In this document: piece by piece, positions 36,140-49,400 of the stretch
Layout: the number at the start of each line of letters is the position of its first letter
Position numbering within the stretch: the stretch's first letter is position 1
DNA from: Arabidopsis thaliana
Lineage: Eukaryota; Streptophyta; Magnoliopsida; Brassicales; Brassicaceae
Assembly: GCF_000001735.4 (NCBI RefSeq)
Contig: NC_003070.9
Location: 4,650,001-4,714,000 of the forward strand
Direction: 5' to 3'
Length of the DNA: 64,000 nucleotides
Program-made: the position numbers and the translations under genes
The notes under the pieces: generated by a model
The model's input: the letters and a program-made list of their open reading frames with translations, nothing else
The model's database searches: none
What the model was told of the DNA's origin: nothing

Positions 36140-38110
36140 ACCTTTTAACTAAAATATTGTTCCACGTTTTTAAAATAGACTTTTATAGGGCCTTTAAAAA
36201 AAATTGTGGGCTTTTACTGTGATTTCAAAAACAACTGTTTTTAGAATTTAGAAACGTGATACGAATGTTTGAAGTGATTTTATTTATATTACTATTGTTT
36301 ACAAATTTTTAGTATATAAAAAGGGTATTCTCATACTTTTAATAGCAAAAAAAACTATGGTCCGACATAGGCCGGCTCAAAATAGCAAAAATAAACTATG
36401 GTCCATGTTCAAATTTTGGGGCCTTTAATACACTAATTTTTGAGGTAATTTAACAAAATCCCAGTGCAAATGCATTGTCGCACAGCCTATATACGGCCCT
36501 GCTCGTATGTCATATGAGCTCATATGCGGTCGCGCTAATCTATGGCGTTTAACATCACACCTTTTCAATATCTCAAGACTTGGTCCCACAAAGGACCGTG
36601 AAAGCTAACTCCGCTGCAAAACGACTCAAACATAGCCTCAAAAACGTGTCTCTCTACTTCTTTTTCAGATAGCTGCACCTGAAACACCAACGAGACACTA
36701 ACGTGTCAATCACATTCCTATACAAGTACACGATCTTGCAAGGATAGTCTTTATGTGTTTCTTGTAGAATAAGCAACGGCATGTGTGAATGTTTGGCTAC
36801 TAAGATGATGACAACTTGGTCATCAAGTCCGGTGTTTGGCTAGCTACCAAGATGGAGGTTAGCCTAAAGAGACTGAACCAGCGCATGGAGATTAATTAGC
36901 ATCAAAACAAGACGTCTTGACAAGAATTTTTATTATTGGCATATTCTAGTTTATAATTTGTTTTTTAGTTTCATGTATTACGATTGAATGGTCAATTTGT
37001 TAGATATTATAATTTTTCAACGAGTGTAAACGTAATTCATTAAAAAGAAAAAAGAAAACAAATCATTAAAGAAACACATGTATATGTGCCAGTGCTACAT
37101 GGAAACTTAAGATTGTTATAATAGTGTGTACTTACGTACACGTTGCAATCTTTTGTGTGTGAATGTCTTTCTCTAATTACTTAAATTTCATTTGTGGATA
37201 AGAATCAACAAACATACAAGTTCCATCTTGTTCCTTCTTTTGCATACACTGGAAAGATGTCAGAGTAGAAAAAAAGAAGAAAAAGTAAGTGATCCAACAC
37301 CAGTTCATGTACACCATTAATTCTTTGACTGCTCTCTTTGAACTTGGTCACAATTGATCAATCAATTATGGTCATTTTATGTCTGTTGTTCGCCTTGTTC
37401 GTGACGTAACTGTCGAAACAGTTGAAATCCACCTAGATAAAAAGAACCAATTACTCAAAAATTTAAGGAAATCATAATAATAATAAGAAAAAAAATAATG
37501 TCATAAATTATTAAATAATATTAAGCATATGAATAATTTGATTATGATATTAGTTTACAAATTTAGTGAATATATTTGTTTCTGTTTCAAATAATCATAT
37601 CTCTACTGTAAAATAATTATGAAATAACAAAACTTGACAATATGATGTATAAACAACACATGTTTAGATATTATTGCAACGCTTCTCACTTAAGTTCTCT
37701 TTTATACTATAGTAGAATGCTATATAGTCCGGTAACAATTTAAATAAAATATTCTTAACCAACTTTCCCAAGATGCAAAGAAAATTGATTTTAGAACCTC
37801 TACTTTTTTGGTATCTACTAATACTATATATCTAATCATTATATAAAATTCTCCCACCAAATTGATCAATGGGTCATCTTATCTTTATCGCCTTTTGCCT
37901 TTGTGACCATAAAAGGGTTTGAGAACTTGCATGACAGCCGAAAAAGGTGTGAATATTCATTGATATTAACGTGGCATTCCTATGAACACATAGAAACGTA
38001 TAATTAAACTTGCTAATATTTTCATTTCACTATTATTTTCAACATCAAGTGGGATATTAATTTCTGAACTGAAGATAACTAAGATATTAACCGGTTCAGT
38101 TAACCGATTC
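36140..38110. other. intergenic between MULE and BIG GRAIN-like gene
   Basis: No gene seen. A short direct duplication, AATAGCAAAAA(A/T)AAACTATGG, occurs at about 36343 and 36381. Confidence 0.5.
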
Positions 38111-38119
38111 CTTGCATTC

Positions 38120-38126
38120 TATAAAT
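38120..38126 (+). promoter_or_regulatory. TATA box of the BIG GRAIN-like gene
   Basis: TATAAAT lies 81 bases before the start codon at 38201. Confidence 0.6.
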
Positions 38127-38200
38127 CTGACGCACCATATTTCTTCTCATACCACAATTACTAATTAACCAACTCAAATCTTGGAACTCAAGAAACAACA

Positions 38201-38878
38201 ATGTCGGAGATGGCCGGAGATTCTTCAACATCAGAAGATAAAATCCATAAACCAAACCGCGAGAGGAATGTCTCCGGCGAACTTGACGTCTTCGAAGCCA
38301 CTCGATATTTTTCCGACTTCAACGAACCAACGACGATCGAGTACTCAAGAATCCAAATACAGAAACAAAGCATTGTTACAGAAAATCGACAGAAGAGAGT
38401 ACACCCTGAGACAGAAGAACACCTCCCTAAACCTAGAGTCGTCGTCATAAAGCCGCAGAAGAAAGAGATGACACGTGGCGGCGGTAAGAAGCTAACCAGT
38501 TTCTTGAACTCTCTTCTTCGCTCAGCTGGTCTAAAGAAGAAGTCAAAGTCAGCGCCGGAGGTGGAGACACCACGAGTAGAAAGGATGAGGAGGAAGAGCT
38601 GCGTAGTGACTACACACGCCGCAGATGCTTCGCCTCTCACCAATGCCGGCGCGTGGAGTTTAAACGCGCGTAGAAGAAGCTTTGATGAGAAAGATTTGAA
38701 GAAGAGTGATCAGAAGTTGAACATAAGATTTTGTGAGAGTCTGTATTCGGACCAAAGGGTTGAGACAAAAGACCCAAATGCAGGAGACAAGAACGATGTA
38801 ATTGGTGGATGCGAGAGTGATTCAAGTTCTGAATCTGATCTTTTTGAGTTGGATTTGTTTGCTAAATCAAACCCCTAA
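38201..38878 (+). CDS. BIG GRAIN 1-like protein
   Basis: Intronless, 225 residues. The N-terminal motif GELDVFEATRYFSDF, the basic GGKKLTSFLNSLLRS and the phrase KSKSAPEVETP are those I associate with the BIG GRAIN 1 family of plant membrane-associated proteins linked to auxin transport and organ size. In rice BG1 raises grain size when overexpressed. No transmembrane segment is visible, and the C-terminus is Ser/Asp-rich (ESDSSSESDLFELDLF). The family assignment is from recognised motifs, not a search. A second Met at codon 4 is possible. The TATA box and the context support the chosen start. Locus by recall: AT1G13670. Confidence 0.8.
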   Translation: MSEMAGDSSTSEDKIHKPNRERNVSGELDVFEATRYFSDFNEPTTIEYSRIQIQKQSIVTENRQKRVHPETEEHLPKPRVVVIKPQKKEMTRGGGKKLTSFLNSLLRSAGLKKKSKSAPEVETPRVERMRRKSCVVTTHAADASPLTNAGAWSLNARRRSFDEKDLKKSDQKLNIRFCESLYSDQRVETKDPNAGDKNDVIGGCESDSSSESDLFELDLFAKSNP

Positions 38879-38999
38879 TTAAGAACGGTCCGGAGAATAA
38901 TTTTCTAATGTAACTTCAGTCTTAATTATTATCATGAAGCGAGGTTGGACCATTTCCACCTTGTACAAAGTTATATTCGTCCATTCATATGTTGGGATA

Positions 39000-40400
39000 T
39001 TTTATATTGAAAACTAGCTAGCAGAATTTAGTCAATTGGGAATCTACCAATAGTAAAAAAAAAACCCTAACTCGATGTCACCAACATCTCCTTTTTTAAA
39101 AACCCTAGCAATCATCGATTCATCTTTCCACCCTTCTATGACAACACCTATCATGCAATTATTCTATATCGTAGAAACAATTTTGGGTAAAATTAAGTTG
39201 ATGGGCCTCCCCAAATCATGCATCTTCTTTCCCACTCCTACTGTTCTACTCTATGTATGAAATTGAAATAAAGTATACAATTTTTTTTTAAAGTATTACG
39301 CAATTAATACTCCAAACAGTTTCTTATACATATGACAATGCTCATAACAGTTGTCAGAGCATGTTGTAAAAAGCAATTGTTATAATATAAAAGCTGCTCT
39401 AGAGCACGTTGAAGAATGAAAAGAATGGATCTGCTGTGTCCTCGCACAAGATTTTTGAAAGGGAATGTATAATCTTATTTAAGGTTTGGTTGACAAATAA
39501 AACCTATTTAGCAGAAAAACATTAACAGAAACGAATCATTTAGGTACCCACGAATAACAGTAACCTTCTAAGTTCTAAACAATATTGAGACTACTTTTTG
39601 TCTATTGGTTGATGATTGCGTTTGAATAATAGGTGAATTTATCAATTATCATATAGGGATCAATATATTTGTTGGCAGAAAATAATAAATTACTGGGATA
39701 CTTTTTTGCATGTTTAACATATATCATGTTTCATGTAAAATAACATATATCATGTTATCATGTAAAATCACGTACATTTTTGCCAACGTGAATTGATTGC
39801 TATTTATTATAAAAATACAATAATTAATTCTATTTATATTGGATTCTTTCATCCGTATTTTTGGCAAATATATAGTCAACATATGGTCAACATATTTATC
39901 TTAAATAATCATGCCGGGAATATTATCCTTAATAAAACCAACTAATCTATAAGAATATATATAACATTAGTGTATTTAATAAACCATTATTTTGTGAAAA
40001 AATATATCAACATCTTGAAAAATTTGTAGTTAAAAATTAAAACTGTTTTTATTTAAAACAAAAACCCATAGATTAGTTAATTCATATTATATTTTCTATC
40101 TACCACATGTATAAGATTTGCATTACATATTATTGAATTTGAAAAGTTTTATTCTAGTCAAATATGGTTTATTTCCTTCTAAGTGTGATCATTTCCTCTT
40201 CTTTTTTTCCAGCTGTAAAAACATTAATTACTATTTAAGAGGTTACCCAAAGAAAGAAGAATTTAATAAACCTTAAGGAAAGTCTTCTAAACTTTTTTTA
40301 CAAAGACTCCAAAACCGAATCAGTTCTTTTTCAAATTTTTACTACAAGTCTATAACGTTTGACTAAGAAAATTCATTATCTCTTGGTCAAAGCATCAAGT
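39000..40400. other. intergenic upstream of the PLC-like gene
   Basis: No gene seen. Holds the left copy of the direct repeat described separately (39530-39705). The frame at 39075-39260 has no family features. Confidence 0.5.
39530..39705 (+). repeat. left copy of a diverged direct repeat flanking the PLC-like gene
   Basis: Shares ordered phrases with 42905-43138: ACAATATT, TTTTTGTCTATTGGTTGAT, GCGTTTGAATAATA, TATCAATT(A/G)TCATAT and GGGATACTTTTT. Confidence 0.75.
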
Positions 40401-40408
40401 CAGTAACA

Positions 40409-42702
40409 ATGGCCAGTTTCAAATTCTTCTTTGCAGCCATAATTTTGGTTCTGTTTCATCCGGCAGCAATAACTTTTGTTGCTTCGTATGGCTCATTACA
40501 GGTAAGCTACAGCTAAAATTATTTACTTTTCAATTTTCTTAAAGGCTATTTCCACCTTGAGATCCAAAGAAGCCATGCGAATTCTGAGATATTCATCAAA
40601 AATTTTCTTCGACGAAATCAACTCGAATCTCTATTCACAATTTAGCGATATTTAGGGATATTATCATTTATGTTACAATTTAGGATTCTTACATCAATGC
40701 AGCTTGGCGATCAATGCTCATCGGACGAAGACTGCAATGTTGGACTTGGTTGTTTTAAATGCGGTATAGATGTTGCAAGATGCGTTAGATCCAATATCAC
40801 AGATCAGTTCTCCATTGTGGTTAGTAATAAACAACTTTTGAATCAAACTTTATTAAAAATGTGGTGTTTAAATATAAATTTTAATATATATATTTGAGTG
40901 AAACACAAATCCAATTTGGTTTTAGGATCATAACTTAATGTAAGATTCTTAAGAGATGATGGATCATTTAGTCCACTAATTTTGTCGTATATCTTTACGA
41001 TTATGGATTGTTAAACCCATTAACCCTTAATTTCTTTACCAAATTATAATTTTTAAACCAATTAGTATATATGTTTGGTTCTACTTGAATACTGATAACA
41101 CTAAAGGTGAACATAATTCTTCCAACATAAGCCTCTCAGTATTGAGATATAGATGTGTTGATATATTGACATAAGATAGGCTTGATCTGCAACTCTTGAC
41201 TATGTGGGGCTTAACTCTTCTACTGAATTTTTTTTCTTTGTTACAGAACAATTCGATGCCGTTTAATAAATATGCATTTTTGACGACCCACAATTCATAT
41301 GCCATTGAAGGGAAAGCGCTTCATGTGGCGACCCAAGAAGATACTATAGTTCAACAACTCAACGTGCGTTTTATTAATCAATAGACAAAAAATATATGTT
41401 ACTTCATTATTATTATTTTTCTATCTTGTGAATGTTATGTTTTTGTTCAGAGTGGTGTTCGAGCATTGATGTTGGATACGTACGATTACGAAGGAGACGT
41501 ATGGTTTTGCCATTCCTTCGACGAACAATGCTTTGAGTTCACCAAATTTGTAAGTTTAATCTCTAAATTTCTCTAACCAAAAGAAAACCGAGTCAAACCA
41601 AAACAATTATTTAGCAAACGTTTGAAAATAGAGACTGGTTTAGAATATAAGAAAGTAATAAACAAAAGAACACAACTTTTTTTGGCATTTTCAAAATAAT
41701 CTCCCTTTTTGGTTTACCCTAGTGTGTGTGTGTGTGTGTGTGTGTTTGTGCAACACGTTTGTGTTTTCAATTTGCAAAATGTATTGTGAGACACATAATT
41801 ATTTGCTTTTGAAACAATTGGAGCGTTAGTTTTGTCTTTTATTGGAAGAGAAAATATCCTAACATGCAATGTTTTGGTATAAATGATTTAATTTGGCTTG
41901 TATTGTTTTGTTATGTCACTTTTTTAGAATCGGGCGATAGACACATTCAAGGAGATATTCGCGTTCTTGACAGCGAATCCATCAGAGATCGTGACATTGA
42001 TCTTGGAGGATTACGTCAAATCGCAAAACGGGTTAACCAAAGTATTTACCGATTCCGGTTTGAAGAAATTTTGGTTTCCGGTTCAAAATATGCCTATAGG
42101 TGGCCAAGATTGGCCGTTGGTTAAGGATATGGTCGCCAATAACCACCGGTTAATCGTTTTCACTTCAGCTAAATCTAAGCAAGAAACCGAAGGAATAGCT
42201 TACCAGTGGAATTACATGGTGGAAAATCAATGTGAGTGTGATGAGATACCAAAATTCCGGTTTAATTTTAGTTTGTTTAGATATCACGGATTAATCCCAA
42301 CGTGGTATTGATTGTTAGATGGAGACGATGGAGTTAAACCAGATGAATGTAGCAATAGAGCAGATTCTGCACTGTTAACCGATAAAACGAAAGCTTTGGT
42401 TTCGGTAAACCATTTCAAGACAGTTCCGGTTAAGATATTGACTTGTGAGGAGAACTCTGAGCAACTTCTCGATATGATTAAGACATGTTACGTAGCCGCA
42501 GGGAACCGATGGGCCAATTTTGTCGCCGTCAACTTTTACAAGGTAAGGTTATATTTATTTTTAATTTTAATATCTCCTTGAATGAATTTTAAACTTTAAT
42601 AACTCCTTGAAACAGAGGAGTAATGGAGGAGGAACGTTTCAAGCAATTGATAAACTAAACGGAGAGCTTCTATGTGGACGTGATGATGTGCATGCTTGTT
42701 AA
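40409..42702 (+). CDS. secreted PLC-like phosphodiesterase (PI-PLC X domain)
   Basis: Seven exons, 40409-40501, 40703-40819, 41247-41363, 41451-41549, 41928-42231, 42319-42542 and 42616-42702, give 346 residues. A signal peptide (MASFKFFFAAIILVLF) is followed by a small Cys-rich module (DQCSSDEDCNVGLGCFKC). The X domain then starts with FLTTHNSYAI (first catalytic His) and VRALMLDTYDYEGDVWFCHS (second His). Further family phrases are NPSEIVTLILEDYV and NQYGDDGVKP, the latter made by the exon 5/6 join. There is no Y or C2 domain, so it is not a classical PI-PLC; it resembles bacterial and GPI-type PLCs. Extracellular location is likely; the substrate is not known. Locus by recall: AT1G13680. 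Confidence 0.9.
41722..41745. repeat. (GT)n microsatellite in an intron
   Basis: About 12 GT units within intron 4 of the PLC-like gene. Confidence 0.9.
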
Positions 42703-42769
42703 TTTGACTTGAATTTAACAAAATGCATTAGTCTTAAAGCTCGCCTTAGTTTACAAGATATTTTTAAGA

Positions 42770-42790
42770 TATATATATATATATATATAT
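42770..42790. repeat. (AT)10 microsatellite
   Basis: In the 3' untranslated region of the PLC-like gene. Confidence 0.9.
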
Positions 42791-42904
42791 CAAATTATTT
42801 TAAACATCTGGCTAATCTTAGCATGCATAAAGCATTATATTTTTGGGCTTAGTTTAACTCAAGTTTTTTTTAAAATAGGCTCCAAATGGAACAAAAAATT
42901 AAAG

Positions 42905-43138
42905 GAAACTAAACATTTAGATACCTACGAAGTAAACTTCTGAAATCTGAACAATATTTTGACTGTTTTTTTTGTCTATTTGGTTGATCCGTTGATTATG
43001 GCGTTTGAATAATAATACGTGAATGTATCAATTGTCATATTCGGTGGTAGTTTAGCAAAAAAATAAATATGCTTAAAAAAAAAGCAAAAAATAAATATAT
43101 GGGGTGGCAAAAAAAAAATTGTTGGGATACTTTTTGGC
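42905..43138 (+). repeat. right copy of a diverged direct repeat flanking the PLC-like gene
   Basis: Same orientation as 39530-39705, slightly longer because of A-rich insertions around 43060-43120. Confidence 0.75.
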
Positions 43139-43379
43139 TTGATGTCAAAAAAACAAAAAGGTAATAAGGAAATTTTATAATCTCAAAACAAAATTTATTG
43201 GGCCGACCCGCCAAAAACACATATGTATTATTGGGCCAATCCGCCAAAAAGCCCATTTATACGATGGAAACAAAAAAAGAAAAAAAATATCGGTATCGTC
43301 TTCTCTCTGGTGTTTTCCAGTAATTCCCTGAGAAGTAGAAGTAGAAGCGAGAAGGAATTCGAAGAAACAGATTTCAACA

Positions 43380-44179
43380 ATGGCGGCAGTTCAACAGCAA
43401 CAAGCGATGCAGAAGAACACTTTATACGTAGGAGGTTTAGCTGATGAAGTTAACGAATCGATCCTTCACGCCGCGTTTATACCTTTCGGCGATATCAAAG
43501 ACGTGAAGACGCCGTTGGACCAAGCGAATCAGAAGCATAGATCCTTCGGATTCGTTACTTTTCTTGAGAGAGAAGACGCTTCTGCTGCTATGGATAATAT
43601 GGACGGTGCTGAGCTTTATGGTCGTGTTCTCACTGTTAATTATGCTCTCCCTGAGAAAATTAAGGGTGGTGAACAGGGTTGGGCTGCTCATCCACGTACG
43701 TTTCCAATTACTGTTTCTCTTCTCCTTTTGATTTCTGAAATTTGAGCTATTGATAATGTTGATTTGGGGGTTTATGAAATTAGGGTTTGCAATTAGTGTT
43801 CTTTGTGATTTATTATTGATTCTGCAATTAGTGTTGTTAGATTTGCGGATTTGAAGTTAGGTCAAGTTTGTATTTGCTTCTCGATTGTATATATGATTAA
43901 GCTGAGAGGTTGTCTCGTTGTTTAACAAATGGGACTTATTGGTGTTGTTGGTTTGTTTCAGTTTGGGCAGATGCAGACACATGGTTTGAGAGGCAGCAAC
44001 AGGAGAAGGAGATTCTGAAGATGCAAGCTGAGAACAAGGCTGCCATGGAGACTGCTGAGGAGCTTCACAGGAAGAAATTGGCGGAAGATCGACAAGGAGA
44101 GATGGAGGAAGATACAGATACCAAAAATGATCCTATGGCCAGAGCAGAGGCTGATGCTCTAAGTCACGGCGATGCCTAA
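43380..44179 (+). CDS. ATE1: RRM protein resembling the cyclophilin E N-terminus (ATE1)
   Basis: Two exons, 43380-43695 and 43962-44179, give 177 residues. Residues about 13-90 form one RNA recognition motif with RNP2 LYVGGL and RNP1 RSFGFVTF. The phrase ESILHAAFIPFGDIKDV closely follows the N-terminal RRM of human PPIE (Cyp33), but no cyclophilin domain follows. The rest is a charged, probably helical tail beginning WADADTWFERQQQEKE and rich in Glu and Lys. Nuclear, splicing-related RNA binding is likely by homology. The name ATE1 (ATPase E1, reported to stimulate DnaK/DnaJ ATPase) is from memory and describes a different role. It is convergent with PGL1, with the two stops about 300 bases apart. 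Confidence 0.9.
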
Positions 44180-44474
44180 TGAAAGTAAGCGTTACCGGAT
44201 TCTCTTATGCACCTTGTCCTGTAGGATAACAAGTATGTTTTCGCCTGAGTGTGTAACACTGTCACTATCACCTCATAGAGTTTTTGAGGTTAGATTGTTT
44301 CTTGAGGTTGATTACCATGTTATTGCTATAGTTAATAGATTTGGTAGTTTGGTGAAACTTGCTTGCTTAGAAAAGTAAGAGTCATGTATCTAAACCGGAT
44401 GCTCTTCATACAAAAAGGGTCATCACTAATAACAAGAACCAATTGCTTTTGACTCAAAGAAGAAAACCTAAATC

Positions 44475-45600
44475 CTACTCGGAAAATTTAAACCTGTCAA
44501 GCTTAGACCCCGCTTGTTTATCCATAAACCAAATCAGATTCCCATTGCTCGGGTGGACTAGCCTTGCAGGCAGAGACAGAGAGCTGTCTGGTAAGGGCAA
44601 ATCATCGATTGCTAAGTGGATAGCATTGGCTTTGGATTCGCCGGTTGCTACTACGACAACGTTAGCAGCTGAGTTGATGACGGGCAAAGTGAATGTGATT
44701 CTCTCTGGTGGCGGTTTATGAGAGTCGGTTAGGAATGTGACCCAATCGTCCTTCACCTCAAGTGCTGGGTGGTTCGGGAAGAGTGAGGCTACATGTCCAT
44801 CTGAGCCCATCCCAAGCAAGATCAGATCAAACCTGGGACTGTCACTGTTGTCTGACGCAGCCACGGTTCGTGATCTCACCATCTGTCTGATGGCGAATTC
44901 ATACTCTGTTGCAGCTTCCTCCGCTGAAACTGTGTCGTTAATGGAACATATATGTCTCGGAAACACATTTACCTGAAAATAACAAAAAAAAATCAAAGTC
45001 AACATTATAACAAGACAAAATACACAGCTGTATTGACCAACACCATGATTGGATAAGTTTCCAGATCGTCCATTTGTTTTCTTCACAAACAAGCAAAGAT
45101 TGGGGCAAAAAAAGTCAATAGATTGCAGAATCAAGAAAACAAGACAACCACAAGAATACAAGATTCTTCTATCCAAAAGTCATCAAGAACCATTCCGAAC
45201 AATCTAACCTTGGAGAGTAAATTATCTTTGGCTAGCTTGTAGTTGCTATCGTCATGATTCTTAGCTACCACACGCTCATCCGCCCAGAAAACATACCATT
45301 TCGCCCAATCTACAATCTTGTCGTAAGGCGGCTCGATCAATTTTCTGTTGAATGTGTAATCCATGAGGAGATAGATCAAGGAGACTGAAAATGGGATTCT
45401 TAAAAACTTTTAGGTGAAATAAATTACCCCATGAAGCTAATGAGAGAGCCTCCTGATAACACAATGCAGAAAGCACCATGTTCTTTAATTGATGCTTCTG
45501 ATATCTCAGCTATATAATCAACCAAGTCTATGCTTAGTTCCTCCAAATTCTCATGAACCCTAATTTCTCCCCTGTCTTTATGAGTCCAAGTAAGTGCCAT
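44475..45600 (-). CDS. PGL1: 6-phosphogluconolactonase (PGL1)
   Basis: Three exons, 45428-45600, 45209-45344 and 44475-44972, give 268 residues. It hydrolyses 6-phosphogluconolactone to 6-phosphogluconate in the oxidative pentose phosphate pathway. Family motifs are all present: [12 protein letters not shown] near the N-terminus, [11 protein letters not shown], the phosphate-binding [13 protein letters not shown], and [17 protein letters not shown]. There is no transit peptide and the start [12 protein letters not shown] is close to the fold, which suggests the cytosolic form. A leader intron is likely, since an acceptor (AACTGTAG on the minus strand) lies just before the start. The symbol is by recall. 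Confidence 0.93.
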
Positions 45601-46449
45601 ATTGCTTCCTCTGTTGTTTCACCGATTTTTCAGAAACTCTACAGTTAAACAAAGAATGAGATTTAAGAATCTTTACACCAAAAAAAAGAGATCAGATATG
45701 GAGTGAGAGGAAGAAATGGTTCACATTTTGCACATTGAAAAAACAGAGATAAGATCATATTCTGACTCTCAACAGTGTTCCAATTTGACTACAAATCCAA
45801 GAATCAGCATTTGAATATATACAGTAATACAAGATAAAGCAAAATAAAAGCCATGATCATTGAATTAAAACCAAACACAACTAGCAAGCACAGAGAAGAC
45901 AGCAACTTGAAACTTTTCAAGCAAATGATCAAAGTAAAAATTCAAATAGAAACCTTAGAGGGAAGAGAGGATTGTTACAGAGAGAAGGTAGATGGATGAT
46001 TTGAGTGAAAACAGGTTAATGATAGATTGAACAAAGCACCAAATAATAATGATTATATAACACATAGCCATAGGCTATATCTACATATATATTAATATTG
46101 TGTGTAAAAAACAAACAAAGGATTTTCTAATAATCTCGCCTTTATAAAATACTAACAAAAATGCCTCTTGGGAGCGAAGAAGAATCAGCAGAAAGAGATT
46201 TTTTACCTTCTGGATTTTCACGTGCATATCGTCGTGATAAAAGTAAAACACACACACACACAAACAAAAGTAAAAACAAACAAAATTGGATAAATTCGAG
46301 GAATTACCAGTAATAATACTTGATAAACTCAAGTAATAACAAGAAAAATAAGAGAAGATGGTTTATCTATCTTGTGAGGTGTTTAGCAGAATTTAGGGTT
46401 CAGAAGAAAAAAGGGTTATGCTATTTAAGAAGGGTATACAGAGGAAAGG

Positions 46450-49400
46450 ATTTTTATCTTATGGGGTGCTTCATCGGATAATTAATTAGTCCAAATGATA
46501 GATGTGAATACAAAAGGTGGATAAAATATAAGAAATCCAAAACGAGTAACCAAACAACTGTCAGTTCATAAAAGACAAATGGACCAATCACTTCTTACGT
46601 CTTGTCGAAAAGCAAGAATTGTGGATAACTTCGTTTTCTTTTCCATTTTTATATTTTTTCTCTTTAAAATTTAAGAAAGTCTTACTGAAATAATATCCCA
46701 CTATCAATTTTGATTCAAACTTAATTATAAGTCATAGACTAAAAGAGAGTATTTATAAGTAAATTATGGACTAGAAAAATGACCACAACATGACACATGA
46801 ACACCACTTCGTCACTTACCTTCTTAATGTGCCCCACTTTTCATGAATCTTAATCAGGCATTGTAATATTTTATTTTATTTTCTTTCAGGCATTGTATTA
46901 TACTGAATTACTGATGTAGATAAGATAAAAAAATTTCAAAAAAAAAAATATGATAAGAGTAAATTGGTAATAGTATCTTTCATCCCCACATTGGATTTTA
47001 GACCATTTTAGGAATATAATCACAAAGGATCCAAAATCACCAATAATTTTTTACTATTCCATCTTTTATTTGGTAAACAAACAAAAAATAGAACCACATG
47101 TATATTGTAAAACACTTTTTAAGAGAAAAGTAAAGTTAATCCAGATCAATTATTCTTCTTAAACTACATTATCTTCCATTTTCAACTTTCTTCTTTATCA
47201 TGTCTTTTGTCATTGTGAACCTCCATTACTTCTTATGTTGTATTAGGCCATATTTATCAAAGTAAAACCTTATATAATACTAATTAATAATATTTAACGT
47301 ACCATTACAATTAATGGATAGTTCATGGTCGTACATAAATCTGCGTACGTACTACATTAACTCAGTAAGAAGGCCCAATAAAGCTCTATACCAGCACATG
47401 CAGTTAAATGTTTTAGTACTGATTTACTCATGCTGGTTGCAAATTAGATCAGAAACGATTGTCTTAACACTATTATCACCAAGCTAGAAGATGTGGTTAG
47501 ATGATGGGATTCATGAGATTGCCAAGAAGTGACGTGGAGATCGAACCTCAGGTTAGAGTGGATCTTCGGATACTAGAGTGAAAGTATGACATGTTGAATG
47601 AACTAATGGTTGGGATGACTATATGATGACAAGAGATGTGGCATCATTGATTCTCCAAACGGAGCCACTGGTTAAGAGAATCTGGAACCAGAGAAATGTA
47701 TAAAATTTGATTATGAGCCGAACTATGGAGGTCAGAATGATGGGAACGGAGGTTCTTGCAGGAAGATCAATGCGAAGATCTTTTGTCTTATTATATAACC
47801 ACCCCAATAATATGTGTGTGTAGGGTTCTTGATGAACAAATGTGAAGGAGCCGCTCAATATTGAGATAGATAGAGACTAGTACCAGCAAAATCACATCTT
47901 TGCGAAATATCTATATACCATTTTTTTTATAATAAACAAACATATATACTTTGTTGTCACCATCCTATCGTAATAATACACACACACGCCTAAATGATTC
48001 ATGGTGTCACCAAGTATCTGATATATATCTCTGTAGTAAACCGATGGGTTAAACTTTTTAAGTGTTTAATTATTGAAGATGAATCATTACGTTTTATTCT
48101 ACTAATTAAATTGGGAAAAACAACAAATTAAAAAAACTAGAAAACAGAAAAAATAAAGTACAATGATTGTAAGAAATGGTTAGAAAATTGTTTGCACATG
48201 GTAACAACACCGCATTGCTTCTCTGACAGGAAAAGAGACCAGACAATCTCCCAAGTTGTGGGACACATGAATCCTTCTTACATTTGTTTCCAAATTGAAT
48301 TGAAAAAACTGTAATGATTTCTTGCAGATAATAAGTAATATATGATTCATAATGTTCAACTATCGAATTCATGGCACAACATGATATGTAAGAAAAAAAA
48401 AAGATAAGTAAATAATGGAGAATTTTTTTGCAGTATTTTGTTTTATTTATTTGCATCAAACTGGAATGTTGATTCATATCCTTAATTAAGACAACCTCTT
48501 CGGTGTCAATATCTCCACCTAAACCATTGAGGTGGCATGATGATAGTGATCTTAATAGCTATTTTAATTCAACAAATTATATACGTTTAGTAGTAATACT
48601 ATGATTCTAGCTATAGCAGGTGAAAATTGGGCTATTATTCTAGAAAAGTTTTAAAATTATCTTGGTGGATCAATCACATTCTTTAGTGTGTCTATAGACA
48701 CATTCATTGAGGGCTATAACTAGTTTAGGTCCATAGAATACTTCGAAAAAAATGATTGGTGATAGTGAGAGACGAACATGAGCACCAGATCTTTTAAAAA
48801 CTCCCAAAGCAATTGCATGTTTGTGCTGAAGAATGGTTGTTTATAGTCTTTTTTTCTTCCTTGTTAAAGTAATTGCGAAGTGTAGGCTGGGCTGGATCCA
48901 TAGGATATCGACAGTGGCAAATGGATCGCTTCTTATATAAGGCCTAGACTTTAGAAAGAGAGCCCATTAATGTCCTAGCAAATTTCATAATGTATATTTT
49001 CGTAAAATGATATATTGAGTGAAATTTCGAACATGTTACAACTTCCCAAATTTTCACTCAATATATCATTTTACGAAAATATACATTATGAAATAACAAA
49101 TATAGTTGAGGAATTGAATTGGAAAGTGAAGATATGAGGAACAAAAGAGGAACTTAATTTACTTGTAAAATAAACAAAATAAAATATTCTTCTTGTTGTA
49201 TTATTATCTAGAGAAGAACTTGTCTATTTTTGTTTTATTTTAATAGAAAATTATTAACGGCCTCTACACACCACTCATATTCAAATCCAACAGAATATGT
49301 GATTATGTATGACCTTTAACTTTAGTTGTTCAGAGAAAAAAAAATTGTTCAAAGAATATTTGTTGTAGTGTATTTTGTCCAAGGCAAATGTAAAAAATAA

